A stretch of 64,000 nucleotides of DNA from G963691835 sp963691835 (lineage in GTDB: Bacteria; Pseudomonadota; Alphaproteobacteria; Thalassobaculales; Thalassobaculaceae). This document shows, one piece after another, positions 43,129-51,639 of the stretch; the stretch's first letter is position 1; each line of letters opens with the position of its first letter. The position numbers and the translations under genes were made by a program. The notes under the pieces are model-generated. The model did no database searches. It had not been told where the DNA came from and saw only the letters and a program-made list of their open reading frames with translations. The stretch spans positions 5,332,001 to 5,396,000 of the forward strand of contig OY829383.1 in the NCBI GenBank assembly GCA_963691835.1, in the 5' to 3' direction.

Positions 43129-44631
43129 ATGCTTGAAGGTATTTTGCTCGGCCTTGGCGCCGCGTTTTCATTTCAGAACCTGTTCATGGTCATCGCGGGC
43201 TGCCTCATCGGCACCTTCATCGGCATGCTGCCCGGGCTCGGACCGATGTCGATCATCGCGATCATGATCCCCGTCGCCATCAAAATCGGAGACCCGTCCG
43301 CAGCTCTGATCCTGCTGGCTGGTGTCTACTACGGGGCCATATTCGGTGGCTCCACATCGTCCATTCTGATCAACGCGCCGGGCGTCGCGGGCACGGTGGC
43401 CACATCGTTCGACGGCTATCCCATGGCGCGCCAGGGCAAGGCCGGCAAGGCCCTGACCGTTGCCGCCATCGCCTCATTCTGCGGTGGCACCGTCGGCGCC
43501 ATCCTGCTGATGGGCTTCGCCCCGGCGCTTTCGACCGTGGCATTGCTCTTCCACTCGGCGGAGTACTTCGCCCTGATGGTTGTCGGCCTGTCCGCCATCG
43601 CGGCGTTCGCTGGCAAAGGCAAGGTGCTGAAGGCCCTTCTGATGACCGTCGCCGGACTGATCCTGGCAACGGTGGGAGAAAGTGCCCTGTTCAACGCGCC
43701 GCGGTTCACGATGGGCGTGATGGACCTCCAATCCGGGTTGAGCTTCATTACGCTCGCCATGGCGCTCTTCGCCCTGCCCGAGGCTCTTTATCTCGTGTTG
43801 GACCCGAAGCGCGGGGCGACCAAGGAAAGCGGCGCGATCAAAGACCTTCGCATCACCAAGGACGAAGCCGTCGCCATCGCTCCCGTGATCGGCCGCCAGT
43901 CGATTCAGGGTTTCATCATCGGCGTGATGCCTGGAGCCGGTGCGACCATTGCGTCCTTCCTGGGCTATGCGGTGGAGCGCAACATCGCAAAAGGGGCGGA
44001 TCAGGAGGCGTTCGGCAAGGGCTCCATCAAGGGGCTGGCGGCGCCGGAGACCGCGAACAATGCCGCGTGCACCGGCTCTTTCGTCCCGCTGCTGACCCTC
44101 GGCATCCCCGGATCGGGCACCACGGCGATCCTACTCGGCGCCTTGATCGCGTTGAACGTTCAGCCGGGGCCCCGCCTGATGATCGACAATCCATCCATCT
44201 TCTGGGCGGTCATCATCTCCATGTACATCGGCAACGTCGTGCTGCTGATCCTGAACCTTCCGCTGATCCCATACATCGCCAAATTGCTGACGATCCCGCG
44301 TAACTACCTGATACCCTTCATCCTGTTCTTTACGTTGATGGGTGCGTATATCGGCCAGAACAACGCGACGGAGTTGCTTATCCTTGTTGGGCTGGGGGTC
44401 GCGGCGACGGTCCTGCGATTTGCGGACTACCCGCTGGCGCCATTGCTGATCGGTTTCATCCTGGGCGGCATGCTGGAGAACAATTTCGCCCGCGCGGTGA
44501 ACCTGACGGATGGGCTTACTTTCATGTATGAGAGACCGATGACCCTGGGTCTGTTGGTGATCGGGCTCGCTCTCATCATACTCCCGGCGCTGCGCAACGC
44601 CCGCGAAGGGAAAGAAGCCGAAAAGAGTTGA
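43129..44631 (+). CDS. tctA: Tripartite tricarboxylate transporter large permease TctA
   Basis: A 500-aa permease with about 11-12 helices. The TctA signature repeats are present: GTFIGMLPGLGPMSIIAIM in the first half, then SSILINAPGVAGTVATSFDGYPMARQGKAGKAL, and GVMPGAGATIASFLGYAVER with LGIPGSGTTAILLGAL in the second. FVPLLTLGIPGS is the most conserved stretch. The start at ATG 43129 follows GAGGGGG; the open frame extends 30 codons upstream into tctB without support. Na+ or proton symport of a tricarboxylate is known for the family. The ribosomal-protein promoter lies just downstream. Confidence 0.95.
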   Translation: MLEGILLGLGAAFSFQNLFMVIAGCLIGTFIGMLPGLGPMSIIAIMIPVAIKIGDPSAALILLAGVYYGAIFGGSTSSILINAPGVAGTVATSFDGYPMARQGKAGKALTVAAIASFCGGTVGAILLMGFAPALSTVALLFHSAEYFALMVVGLSAIAAFAGKGKVLKALLMTVAGLILATVGESALFNAPRFTMGVMDLQSGLSFITLAMALFALPEALYLVLDPKRGATKESGAIKDLRITKDEAVAIAPVIGRQSIQGFIIGVMPGAGATIASFLGYAVERNIAKGADQEAFGKGSIKGLAAPETANNAACTGSFVPLLTLGIPGSGTTAILLGALIALNVQPGPRLMIDNPSIFWAVIISMYIGNVVLLILNLPLIPYIAKLLTIPRNYLIPFILFFTLMGAYIGQNNATELLILVGLGVAATVLRFADYPLAPLLIGFILGGMLENNFARAVNLTDGLTFMYERPMTLGLLVIGLALIILPALRNAREGKEAEKS

Positions 44632-44652
44632 CCGTTTGGCCCCCGATCCCGG

Positions 44653-44680
44653 TTGACAGCAGCGCCGACGGGCGTATATT
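44653..44680 (+). promoter_or_regulatory. Sigma-70-type promoter of the rplU operon
   Basis: Consensus TTGACA at 44653-44658 and TATATT at 44675-44680 with 16-bp spacing, 62 bp before the rplU ATG. This is one of the clearest promoters in the window. Confidence 0.8.
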
Positions 44681-44742
44681 CCGCCGCTCCGATGCGCGGG
44701 ATGTTCCCAGCGCACTAATTTCTTTTGCCTCAGAGGCCCGTG

Positions 44743-45060
44743 ATGTTCGCAGTCGTCAAAACCGGCGGTAAGCAATACCGCGTCTCCAAGAACGACGTCA
44801 TCCGCGTCGAGAAGCTCGACGGCGAAGCCGGCGGCTCGGTGGATCTCACCCATGTGCTGATGGTCGGCGGCGAGGCCGGAACGACGGTCGGCGCGCCGAC
44901 GGTCGAGGGTGCGAAGGTGACAGCCACGGTCGTGGCCCAGGCGCGCACCGCCAAGGTCACCGTCTTCAAGAAAAAGCGCCGCCAGGGCTACCGGCGGACG
45001 CGCGGCCATCGTCAGGACATCACGATCCTGCGGGTCACCGATATTCAAGCGGGCGCCTAA
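44743..45060 (+). CDS. rplU: 50S ribosomal protein L21
   Basis: Ribosomal large-subunit protein L21, 105 aa. It has FAVVKTGGKQYRV at the N-terminus, the VLMVGGE and VEGAKVTATVV strands and the basic KKKRRQGYRRTRGHRQ segment that contacts 23S rRNA. The start is ATG 44743, with AGAGG seven bases upstream. It is followed by rpmA after 58 bp, as in nearly all bacteria. Confidence 0.98.
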   Translation: MFAVVKTGGKQYRVSKNDVIRVEKLDGEAGGSVDLTHVLMVGGEAGTTVGAPTVEGAKVTATVVAQARTAKVTVFKKKRRQGYRRTRGHRQDITILRVTDIQAGA

Positions 45061-45118
45061 CCGGCACCCGTAGAGCGGGCCCGATGCCGGGTCCGAGCAC
45101 AGTTGGAAGGAGCGGATC

Positions 45119-45409
45119 ATGGCTCATAAAAAAGCAGGCGGCAGCTCCCGCAACGGCCGCGACAGTCCCGGACAACGGCTGGGCGTCAAAAAGTTTGGCG
45201 GCCAGGCGGTTCTCGCAGGCAACATCATCGTTCGCCAGCGGGGCACGAAGTTTCATCCGGGCACCAATGTCGGCATCGGCAAGGATCACACGCTCTTCGC
45301 GCTCGTCCAGGGTACGGTGGCGTTCGCCAAGAAAGCTGGCGGCCGGACTTTCGTGAACGTTGTTCCGGTCGCGAACGACGCCGAAGCGATCGCGCAGCCG
45401 GCGGAATAA
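45119..45409 (+). CDS. rpmA: 50S ribosomal protein L27
   Basis: Ribosomal protein L27, 96 aa, with its N-terminus near the peptidyl-transferase centre. The sequence AHKKAGGSSRNGRDSPG and the RQRGTKFHPG block are diagnostic. The N-terminal tail has no extra cleavable extension of the Firmicutes type. GGAAGGAGCGG precedes the ATG. A terminator hairpin follows within 30 bp of the stop, separating it from obgE. Confidence 0.98.
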   Translation: MAHKKAGGSSRNGRDSPGQRLGVKKFGGQAVLAGNIIVRQRGTKFHPGTNVGIGKDHTLFALVQGTVAFAKKAGGRTFVNVVPVANDAEAIAQPAE

Positions 45410-45436
45410 CGCCGGTCCCAAAATCGGGATCGGCCT

Positions 45437-45475
45437 GAAAAGGGAATGGCGCGGCCGTTCCCTTTTTTCGTTTTG
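45437..45475 (+). terminator. Rho-independent terminator after rpmA
   Basis: Stem GAAAAGGGAA (45437-45446) pairing with TTCCCTTTTT (45458-45467), a GC-rich loop, then a T-rich run (TTTTTTCGTTTT). It lies between rpmA and obgE, whose ATG starts 21 bp beyond it, so obgE expression needs readthrough or an internal promoter. Confidence 0.8.
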
Positions 45476-45495
45476 GGGCGATGTAGGACGGAACG

Positions 45496-46584
45496 ATGAA
45501 GTTCCTCGATCAAGCCAAGGTATTCATCAAAAGCGGCGACGGCGGTCCGGGCTCGGTCAGCTTCCGCCGGGAAGCCTATATTGAGCTCGGTGGCCCCGAC
45601 GGCGGCGACGGCGGGCGCGGTGGCGACGTCATCGCCGAATGCGTCGATGGCCTGAACACCCTGATCGACTTCCGTTACCAGCAGCACTTCAAGGCCCGGC
45701 CCGGAACGCCGGGTGCGGGCCGGAACCGCTTCGGCCCCAAAGGCGACAGCATCACGCTTAGACTGCCCGTCGGCACCCAGATCATCGACGATGAGAGCGG
45801 CACTCTGCTCGCCGACCTGACCGAGGTTGGACAGTCCATCGTATTGGCGCGCGGCGGCGACGGCGGCTTCGGGAATGCCCGCTTCAAGAGCTCCACCAAC
45901 CAGGCGCCCCGGAAGGCGCTGCCCGGCTGGCCGGGCGAGGAGTTCTGGGTGTGGCTGCGGTTGAAGCTCATCGCCGACATCGGCCTTGTCGGGCTGCCGA
46001 ACGCGGGCAAGTCGACCTTCCTGGCGTCCGTGACCCGGGCCCGCCCCAAGATCGCGGACTACCCTTTCACGACCCTTCACCCCGGCCTTGGTGTTGTCGG
46101 GACGGGCGGCGAAGACTTCGTGCTTGCGGACATACCGGGCCTGATTGAAGGCGCGAGCGAGGGGGCGGGCCTCGGTCACCGCTTCTTGGGGCATGTGGAA
46201 AGGTGCGGCGCACTTCTTCATTTGGTGGACGGGACCGCGGACGATCCGGTCGAGTCCTACCGGACCATCCGGGGCGAGCTTGAGGCGTACGGCGGCGGCC
46301 TCGTCGGGAAGCGCGAGGTGGTCGCGCTGAGCAAAGCGGATGCGCTGGGCGTTGAGGATGCGCGCGTGATCGCGGATCTCCTCGCGGAGGAGGCTGGTAT
46401 CGAGACAATCCATGTCATCTCGGCCGTGGACGGTACCGGCATGCAGGATATGACGCGCCTCTTGATGGAAATTGTCCGGGAAACCAGGGCCCGCCGGATC
46501 GCGGAAGACGGAGCGTCCGCTGCCGCAGACCCCTCGGATGACGACATCGTGTCGGCGCCTGCGGGGGAGTGGAGTCCGCTATGA
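45496..46584 (+). CDS. obgE: Obg-family GTPase
   Basis: Ribosome-associated essential GTPase (ObgE/CgtA), 362 aa, involved in 50S maturation and stringent-response links. The N-terminal glycine-rich Obg domain (residues 1 to about 158) has KSGDGGPGSVSFRREAYI, GPDGGDGGRGGDV and GGDGGFGNARF. The G domain has GLPNAGKST (G1), the TTLHP switch, DIPGLIEGA (G3) and an unusual SKAD in place of NKxD at G4, followed by SAVDGTG (G5). The C-terminal tail is short and acidic. It overlaps proB by ATGA. The SKAD variant occurs in alphaproteobacterial Obg proteins as SKxD, so I do not read it as a loss. Confidence 0.97.
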   Translation: MKFLDQAKVFIKSGDGGPGSVSFRREAYIELGGPDGGDGGRGGDVIAECVDGLNTLIDFRYQQHFKARPGTPGAGRNRFGPKGDSITLRLPVGTQIIDDESGTLLADLTEVGQSIVLARGGDGGFGNARFKSSTNQAPRKALPGWPGEEFWVWLRLKLIADIGLVGLPNAGKSTFLASVTRARPKIADYPFTTLHPGLGVVGTGGEDFVLADIPGLIEGASEGAGLGHRFLGHVERCGALLHLVDGTADDPVESYRTIRGELEAYGGGLVGKREVVALSKADALGVEDARVIADLLAEEAGIETIHVISAVDGTGMQDMTRLLMEIVRETRARRIAEDGASAAADPSDDDIVSAPAGEWSPL

Positions 46585-47768
46585 CGGCCGCACTCGACGA
46601 CGTGGCAGAGACCGCGGCGGAGACCGCGGCAGATGCATCAGGTGACGGTGCCGAGGTATCACCTCTCGCTACAGCTAAGCGGATCGTCATCAAGATCGGC
46701 TCCGCCCTACTCGTGGAGGCGGACAGCGGCCGCGTGCGCCGGACCTGGCTCGATGCGTTGGCCGACGATGTCGCCGCGCTGAGGGCCGCGGGAAAGGATG
46801 TCCTGATCGTCTCGTCGGGGGCGATCGCGGTTGGACGACGGCATCTGGGTCTGACTCATGCAGATCTGGCGCTGGAGGAGAAGCAGGCGGCCGCCGCGAC
46901 GGGACAGATCCGTCTTGCCCACGCCTATGAGGCTGCCCTCGCCCGGCACGAGATCACGGTCGCCCAGATCCTTCTCTCCCCGGATGATACGGAACGACGG
47001 CGCCGTCATCTCAACGCCCGCGCGACAATGACCCGCCTTCTCGACTTGGGCGCGGTACCCATCGTGAACGAGAACGATACGGTGGCGACCAGCGAGATCC
47101 GGTTCGGTGACAACGACAGGCTCGGCGCGCGGGTGGCGCAGATGGTCTCAGCCGATACGCTGATCCTGCTGTCCGATATCGACGGTCTCTACGAGAAGGA
47201 CCCCCGGCGACACCCTGACGCGGCCCATGTGCCGACGGTGGCCGGCGTGACCGAGGAGATCGAGGCCATGGCCGGGGCGGCCGGGTCCGGATATGCATCG
47301 GGCGGCATGGTCACCAAGCTGGCCGCGGCTAAGATCGCCACCAATGCCGGGTGCCGCATGGCGATCGCACTTGGGACCGGTTCTCATCCGATCGCAGCCC
47401 TTGAGGCCGGGGCGAAAACCACATGGTTCCTGCCGCGCGGCACACCAATGACCGCCCGCAAGGGATGGATCGCAGGCTCCTTGACGCCGATGGGGTCGAT
47501 CACCTTGGACGCAGGGGCGGTACGGGCGCTCCGGTCCGGCAAGAGCCTTCTGCCTGCCGGCGTGACAGGCGTGGATGGCCGCTTCGACAGGGGCGACCTG
47601 GTCCGCGTCGTCGGCCCCGACGGGCGGGAGCTCGCCCGAGGGCTCATGGCCTACGCTAGCGCGGACGCGGCCCGGATTGCGGGCCACAAATCCCGTGAAA
47701 TCGAGGCGTTGCTCGGCTACCGTGGCCGCGACGAAATGATCCACCGAGACGATCTGGTCCTAACGTAG
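46581..47768 (+). CDS. proB: Glutamate 5-kinase
   Basis: First enzyme of proline synthesis, 395 aa: phosphorylates glutamate to gamma-glutamyl phosphate. The amino-acid kinase domain (about 33-280) begins KRIVIKIGSALL and includes VSSGAIAVGRRHLGL, NENDTVATSEIRFGDND and GGMVTKLAAAKIA. A C-terminal PUA domain (about 300-385) with SLLPAGVTGVDGRFDRGDLVRV is intact. About 30 alanine/aspartate-rich residues precede the kinase domain. ATG 46581 has GGAGT upstream and overlaps the obgE stop. Next comes proA, 11 bp downstream. Confidence 0.97.
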   Translation: MTAALDDVAETAAETAADASGDGAEVSPLATAKRIVIKIGSALLVEADSGRVRRTWLDALADDVAALRAAGKDVLIVSSGAIAVGRRHLGLTHADLALEEKQAAAATGQIRLAHAYEAALARHEITVAQILLSPDDTERRRRHLNARATMTRLLDLGAVPIVNENDTVATSEIRFGDNDRLGARVAQMVSADTLILLSDIDGLYEKDPRRHPDAAHVPTVAGVTEEIEAMAGAAGSGYASGGMVTKLAAAKIATNAGCRMAIALGTGSHPIAALEAGAKTTWFLPRGTPMTARKGWIAGSLTPMGSITLDAGAVRALRSGKSLLPAGVTGVDGRFDRGDLVRVVGPDGRELARGLMAYASADAARIAGHKSREIEALLGYRGRDEMIHRDDLVLT

Positions 47769-47779
47769 GGGAGGGAACG

Positions 47780-49087
47780 ATGGCTGTCGCAGAAACAGAA
47801 TCCGTCGATATTGGAACCCTCAATGGGCCGGACGCGCTCCGCGCGCAGATGGAGGGGCTTGGACAATCCGCCCGGGCTTCGAGCGCGATCCTCTCCGAGG
47901 CGACGGCGGACCAGAAGAACACGGCGTTGACGGCGGCGGCGGCACACATGCGCGCCAACACCGTGAGCATTCTCGAGGCCAACCGTATCGACGTGGAAGC
48001 TGGAAAGGCCAAGGGCCTCCGCGCGTCTCTCGTTGACCGCCTGCTGCTTGACGAGGGCCGCGTCGAGGGAATTGCCGCCGGGCTTGAGGCGATCGCAGAG
48101 CTTCCGGACCCCATCGGCTCCATCATTGCCGAGTGGGACCGGCCGAACGGTCTTCACATTCAACGGGTCCGCACCCCGCTGGGTGTCATTGGGATCATCT
48201 ATGAAAGCCGTCCGAATGTAACCGCGGATGCGGGCGGCCTCTGCCTCAAATCGGGCAACGCCGCGATCCTGCGCGGCGGCTCCGAGAGCTTTCACTCCAG
48301 CCGGGCAATCGTCGACAGCATGCATGCGGGCCTCAAGGAAGCCGGGCTTCCGGAGGCGGCCGTCCAACTTGTTCCGACGACGGACCGGGCGGCGGTCGGC
48401 CACTTGCTGACCATGCCCCAGTGGGTCGACGTGATCGTTCCCAGGGGTGGCCGAACTTTGATTGAGCGGGTCCAGAACGAAAGCCGGGTACCGGTCTTCT
48501 CGCACCTTGACGGGTTGTGCCATGTCTACGTGGACGCGGGCGCGGATCGGGACAAGGCACGGGACATCGCGGTCAACGCCAAAATGCGGCGGACAAGCGT
48601 GTGCGGTGCTGCCGAGACGCTGTTGATCGACCGCGGCGTCGCAGGAGAGGTGCTGCCTGGGATCGCGGAGGCGTTGAGCGAAGCCGGGTGCGCCCTTCGG
48701 GGTGACGGCGCGGCGCGGGATATCGTTCCGACGATGGAACCGGCCTCCGAGGAGGATTGGACGACGGAATATCTGGACGCAATCCTGTCGGTTGCCGTGG
48801 TGGACGGGGTCGACGGTGCGATCGAGCACATCAACCGCTTTGGATCGAACCACACGGACACGATTGTGACTGAGGATCAGTCCGCCGCTGATGCGTTTCT
48901 GGCGCGGGTCGACAGCGCGATCGTGCTCCACAATGCCTCGACCCAGTTTGCCGATGGCGGAGAGTTCGGCATGGGGGCGGAGATCGGAATCTCTACCGGC
49001 CGCATGCATGCCCGCGGCCCCGTGGGAGCGGAGCAGCTCACCAGCATGAAGTACGTGGTTCGGGGTACCGGCCAAACCCGCCCCTGA
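47780..49087 (+). CDS. proA: Gamma-glutamyl phosphate reductase
   Basis: Second enzyme of proline synthesis, 435 aa, reducing gamma-glutamyl phosphate to glutamate semialdehyde with NADPH. The aldehyde-dehydrogenase-like fold shows VIGIIYESRPNVTADA, RGGRTLIERV, HLDGLCHVYVD and the catalytic cysteine in RRTSVCGAAETLL. The C-terminal IVLHNASTQFADGGEFGMGAEIGISTGRMHARGP is the ProA hallmark. A GGAGG-like site stands before the ATG. It forms an operon with proB and nadD (37 bp to the next start). Confidence 0.98.
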   Translation: MAVAETESVDIGTLNGPDALRAQMEGLGQSARASSAILSEATADQKNTALTAAAAHMRANTVSILEANRIDVEAGKAKGLRASLVDRLLLDEGRVEGIAAGLEAIAELPDPIGSIIAEWDRPNGLHIQRVRTPLGVIGIIYESRPNVTADAGGLCLKSGNAAILRGGSESFHSSRAIVDSMHAGLKEAGLPEAAVQLVPTTDRAAVGHLLTMPQWVDVIVPRGGRTLIERVQNESRVPVFSHLDGLCHVYVDAGADRDKARDIAVNAKMRRTSVCGAAETLLIDRGVAGEVLPGIAEALSEAGCALRGDGAARDIVPTMEPASEEDWTTEYLDAILSVAVVDGVDGAIEHINRFGSNHTDTIVTEDQSAADAFLARVDSAIVLHNASTQFADGGEFGMGAEIGISTGRMHARGPVGAEQLTSMKYVVRGTGQTRP

Positions 49088-49124
49088 GAAACGGGACGCC
49101 CTTTCCTAGAGGACGACACGCACC

Positions 49125-49835
49125 GTGTACCGGCCCATCCGCATGGGCGCGTTGCCGGCGGAGAACCGGACGCGCCTCTACACCAGCCTTCGGCCGCATG
49201 CGCTGGGCGTCCCCGCAAGCGACGCCCCCGCACTGCCGCGCTATGGAGCCGACGGGCGCGGTCTGAAAGTCGGGCTGATGGGTGGCTCCTTCAACCCCGC
49301 CCACGAAGGTCACCTTCACGTCGCCAGAATGGCGTTGGCATGGCTTGGACTGGATGAAGTGTGGTGGCTGGTCTCTCCGCAAAACCCGCTCAAGGTCAGA
49401 GATGGTATGGCACCGTTTCCAAGCCGATTCGCAGCGGCCGAATCTCTCGCCAGCCGACACCCGAGGGTCCGGGCAAGAGACATAGAGCTGTATATGGGCA
49501 CCCATTTCACAGCCGATACTGTCGTCGAACTTCGCCGGAGATGTCCGGGAACCCGGTTCGTCTGGATCATGGGGGCGGACAACTTGGCTCAATTTCATCG
49601 CTGGGAGCGATGGTCACGTATCCTTCATGCAGTGCCGGTTGCTGTCTTCGACCGGCCGTCATATTCTTTAAAGGCGTTGTCCAGTAGGGCTGCGTTACGG
49701 TTCTCGCGGCACAGGGTCCCGTTTTCGCAGTCTCGATGCTTGGCATACCGGTCGCCGCCGGCGTGGGTGTTTCTTCACACACCCCTCAATGCGCTCTCGG
49801 CGACCCGGATCCGGGCATCCCTGCCGGATGCGTGA
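49125..49835 (+). CDS. nadD: Nicotinate-nucleotide adenylyltransferase
   Basis: NaMN adenylyltransferase of NAD synthesis, 236 aa. MGGSFNPAHEGHLHVA contains the nucleotidyltransferase GxFNPxHxGH motif. WLVSPQNPLK, FVWIMGADNLAQFHRWERW and the C-terminal LSATRIRASL (ISSTxIR-type) are conserved. The fold begins near residue 47, so this protein has an N-terminal extension of about 45 residues over the E. coli enzyme. The chosen start is GTG 49125, with AGAGG upstream at long spacing. A start at ATG 49143 would shorten the extension only a little. It sits in the usual proA-nadD-rsfS-rlmH order. Confidence 0.93.
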   Translation: MYRPIRMGALPAENRTRLYTSLRPHALGVPASDAPALPRYGADGRGLKVGLMGGSFNPAHEGHLHVARMALAWLGLDEVWWLVSPQNPLKVRDGMAPFPSRFAAAESLASRHPRVRARDIELYMGTHFTADTVVELRRRCPGTRFVWIMGADNLAQFHRWERWSRILHAVPVAVFDRPSYSLKALSSRAALRFSRHRVPFSQSRCLAYRSPPAWVFLHTPLNALSATRIRASLPDA

Positions 49836-49892
49836 AGGCGGGAGGTCGGCATCAGTCGATGCCGCGAACGGTCGCAACCGAGGGAGAGACCT

Positions 49893-50294
49893 ATCTCGAA
49901 CGTCTACGATCTCCATGATGGAGATGGCCTGCTTGATCTGGTGAAGACCTCGCTGGACGATGACAAGGCCGAAGACCTGATCGCGATCGACGTCGCGGGA
50001 CGGTCGAGCATCACAGACCACATGGTCGTTGCCAGTGGTCGCTCAAGCCGCCAGGTCGTAGCCATGGCGGAACACCTCGTCGAAAAACTTAAACATGGCG
50101 GCGTAAAGTCAGTCCAAGTCGAAGGTCTGTCACAAGGTGACTGGGTCCTGATCGATGCGGGTGACGTGATCGTCCATCTCCTCCGCCCGGAAGTTCGCGA
50201 GTTCTACGGGATCGAGAAGATGTGGGCGCCGGACGACGCGCCAAGCGTTCAACGGGTTCGCGTCGGCGGCGGGGCAAGCATGGCACTCGCCTGA
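49893..50294 (+). CDS. rsfS: Ribosomal silencing factor RsfS (start codon uncertain)
   Basis: RsfS (DUF143/RsfA) binds L14 and blocks subunit joining under starvation. SLDDDKAEDL, ITDHMVVASGRSSRQV, SQGDWVLIDAGDVIVHL and REFYGIEKMW are diagnostic. The shortest usable start is GTG 49941 (117 aa), but it lacks a ribosome site. The in-frame sequence upstream (SNVYDLHDGDGLLDL) continues the family's N-terminal helix (LLDLVKTSL). An excellent AGGGAGAG lies about six bases before ATC 49893, exactly where an ATG-Ser-Asn start would be expected. I therefore give 49893 as the probable left end. Either ATC initiation is used, the ATG was lost, or one base is misread. Confidence 0.85.
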   Translation: MSNVYDLHDGDGLLDLVKTSLDDDKAEDLIAIDVAGRSSITDHMVVASGRSSRQVVAMAEHLVEKLKHGGVKSVQVEGLSQGDWVLIDAGDVIVHLLRPEVREFYGIEKMWAPDDAPSVQRVRVGGGASMALA

Positions 50295-50366
50295 CGGCGC
50301 CACATTGTCGAGATCATCGGACCTGACGGTGCTGCCGGTTCAATCCGGTCGCGTCGGAGGATAACC

Positions 50367-50825
50367 ATGCGGGTTCTTATCGGCGCCGTGGGTCGCGCGC
50401 GTGACGACGCTCATGCCGAAGTCTACACGACATATGCCAAACGGATCCGGTGGCCCCTCAGCCTGCGCGAGGTTGAGGTCAAGGAACGGCTGAGCGGTGA
50501 CCGCCTCAAGACGGCCGAAGGCGAGAAGCTTCTGTCACTTCTGCCAAGTGGCGCCAAGCTCGTCGTTCTGGACCAGCGCGGCAGATCAATGGACACGCGG
50601 TCCTTCAGCACCCGCCTCGGCCAATGGCGGGACGAGGGTGTTGCGGATGTAGCGTTTCTGATCGGCGGGGCGGATGGCCACGGAGAGCCCGTGCGGACGC
50701 GGGCTGATCTGCTTCTGTCATTGGGGGCGATGACATGGCCGCACATGATGGTGCGCGGCATGCTCGCGGAGCAGATTTATCGGGCGCAACAGATCCTGGC
50801 AGGCCATCCCTATCACCGGGATTAG
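50367..50825 (+). CDS. rlmH: 23S rRNA (pseudouridine1915-N3)-methyltransferase
   Basis: SPOUT-family methyltransferase RlmH, 152 aa, methylating pseudouridine 1915 in helix 69 of 23S rRNA. The trefoil-knot residues are evident in VVLDQRGRSMDTRSFS, FLIGGADGHG and the C-terminal MLAEQIYRAQQILAGHPYHRD, where the RAxxIxxGxPYH ending is universal. It follows rsfS by 72 bp, as in most alphaproteobacteria. It is the last gene of the housekeeping block and converges on the GNAT gene with 2 bp between stops. Confidence 0.97.
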   Translation: MRVLIGAVGRARDDAHAEVYTTYAKRIRWPLSLREVEVKERLSGDRLKTAEGEKLLSLLPSGAKLVVLDQRGRSMDTRSFSTRLGQWRDEGVADVAFLIGGADGHGEPVRTRADLLLSLGAMTWPHMMVRGMLAEQIYRAQQILAGHPYHRD

Positions 50826-50827
50826 GC

Positions 50828-51448
50828 TCAGCTCCGGTCAATGTCGCGGATCCAGAAGGCCATCGTCTTTGTGGTTTGAGCCCCCGTCCCCACCTCTTTC
50901 CAGGAGAAACTGGCCTCGACACCGGGCAACAACCGATAGCCCCGCTTCTGCCAGAAAGGGTCGAGGGGGCTGTAGTTCTGTGGCCGCGCCGGATGATCCT
51001 CCGGTCGAACCACCGCACAGAACGCGGCCCACCGCCGCCCCAACTCTTGCCCACGGTTCTCTCTTGCCTCAAAGAAGGCGTGACCAATGCCCCGGCCCCG
51101 ATACTCGGGAAGAAGAACGGACTCCCCGAAGTAGAAGACCTTACTGATGTCATAGCCGGCAGCCGCGAACGGCTCGCCGAACTCGGCCGCATGATCCTCC
51201 ATTGGTGCGCCGGTTGCCGCACCCACCATGCGTGCCCCGTCGAATGCGCCAACGACGATAGCGCCGGGGCTCTCAACATGGGCGTTGAGATACTCGCCCT
51301 CGTACGCCGCGTCGCCGTCGTAGAGATAGGGATACGCCCGGAAAACGGTGATCCTGAGCGACGCAAGCTCAGGAATTGCCTGACGCAACCCGGAACCGGT
51401 CAATGGTTCGATCCTGATCGCCCCCGTCTCGGAAGGTCCGTCATTCAT
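50828..51448 (-). CDS. GNAT-family N-acetyltransferase
   Basis: GCN5-related acetyltransferase of about 206 aa. The acetyl-CoA-binding motif A is FGESVLLPEYRGRGIGHAFFEARE (R/Q-x-x-G-x-G/A as YRGRGIG). MVGAATGAPM is the preceding strand pair and PLDPFWQKRGYRLLPG the usual C-terminal beta-bulge region. The start is taken as ATG 51448; a GTG three codons upstream is possible and neither has a strong ribosome site. The longer frame to 51568 would run into the inverted repeat upstream of tcuA. It is divergent from tcuA. The substrate is unknown. Confidence 0.85.
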   Translation of the reverse strand: MNDGPSETGAIRIEPLTGSGLRQAIPELASLRITVFRAYPYLYDGDAAYEGEYLNAHVESPGAIVVGAFDGARMVGAATGAPMEDHAAEFGEPFAAAGYDISKVFYFGESVLLPEYRGRGIGHAFFEARENRGQELGRRWAAFCAVVRPEDHPARPQNYSPLDPFWQKRGYRLLPGVEASFSWKEVGTGAQTTKTMAFWIRDIDRS

Positions 51449-51563
51449 ATGATGCACCAGGATTCCATACCGGCGTGATGTTGGGGGAAGGGTGTTGCCA
51501 CGCCCCCCTGGCCGGGTCAACGCCTCCCGACAGTTCACCCTTGTCACTCGCCGCATCGCAGCC

Positions 51564-51592
51564 GACACTAGGGGCTCATTCCTGCTAGTGTC
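51564..51592. promoter_or_regulatory. Inverted-repeat operator candidate upstream of tcuA
   Basis: Perfect 8-bp inverted repeat GACACTAG (51564-51571) and CTAGTGTC (51585-51592) with a 13-bp spacer, 47 bp before the tcuA start and in the divergent gap with the GNAT gene. Position and symmetry suggest a dimeric regulator site (the Salmonella tcu operon is controlled by the LysR-type TcuR). No regulator gene is adjacent. A transcript hairpin is the alternative. Confidence 0.5.
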
Positions 51593-51639
51593 TTGAGTCG
51601 GCGAGGAAACACGGGCCGACGGGAAAGGCGACCTTCACC

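Noticed and set aside
47717..49075. Long minus-strand open frame opposite proA
   Set aside because: Antisense shadow of a core gene with intact catalytic motif.
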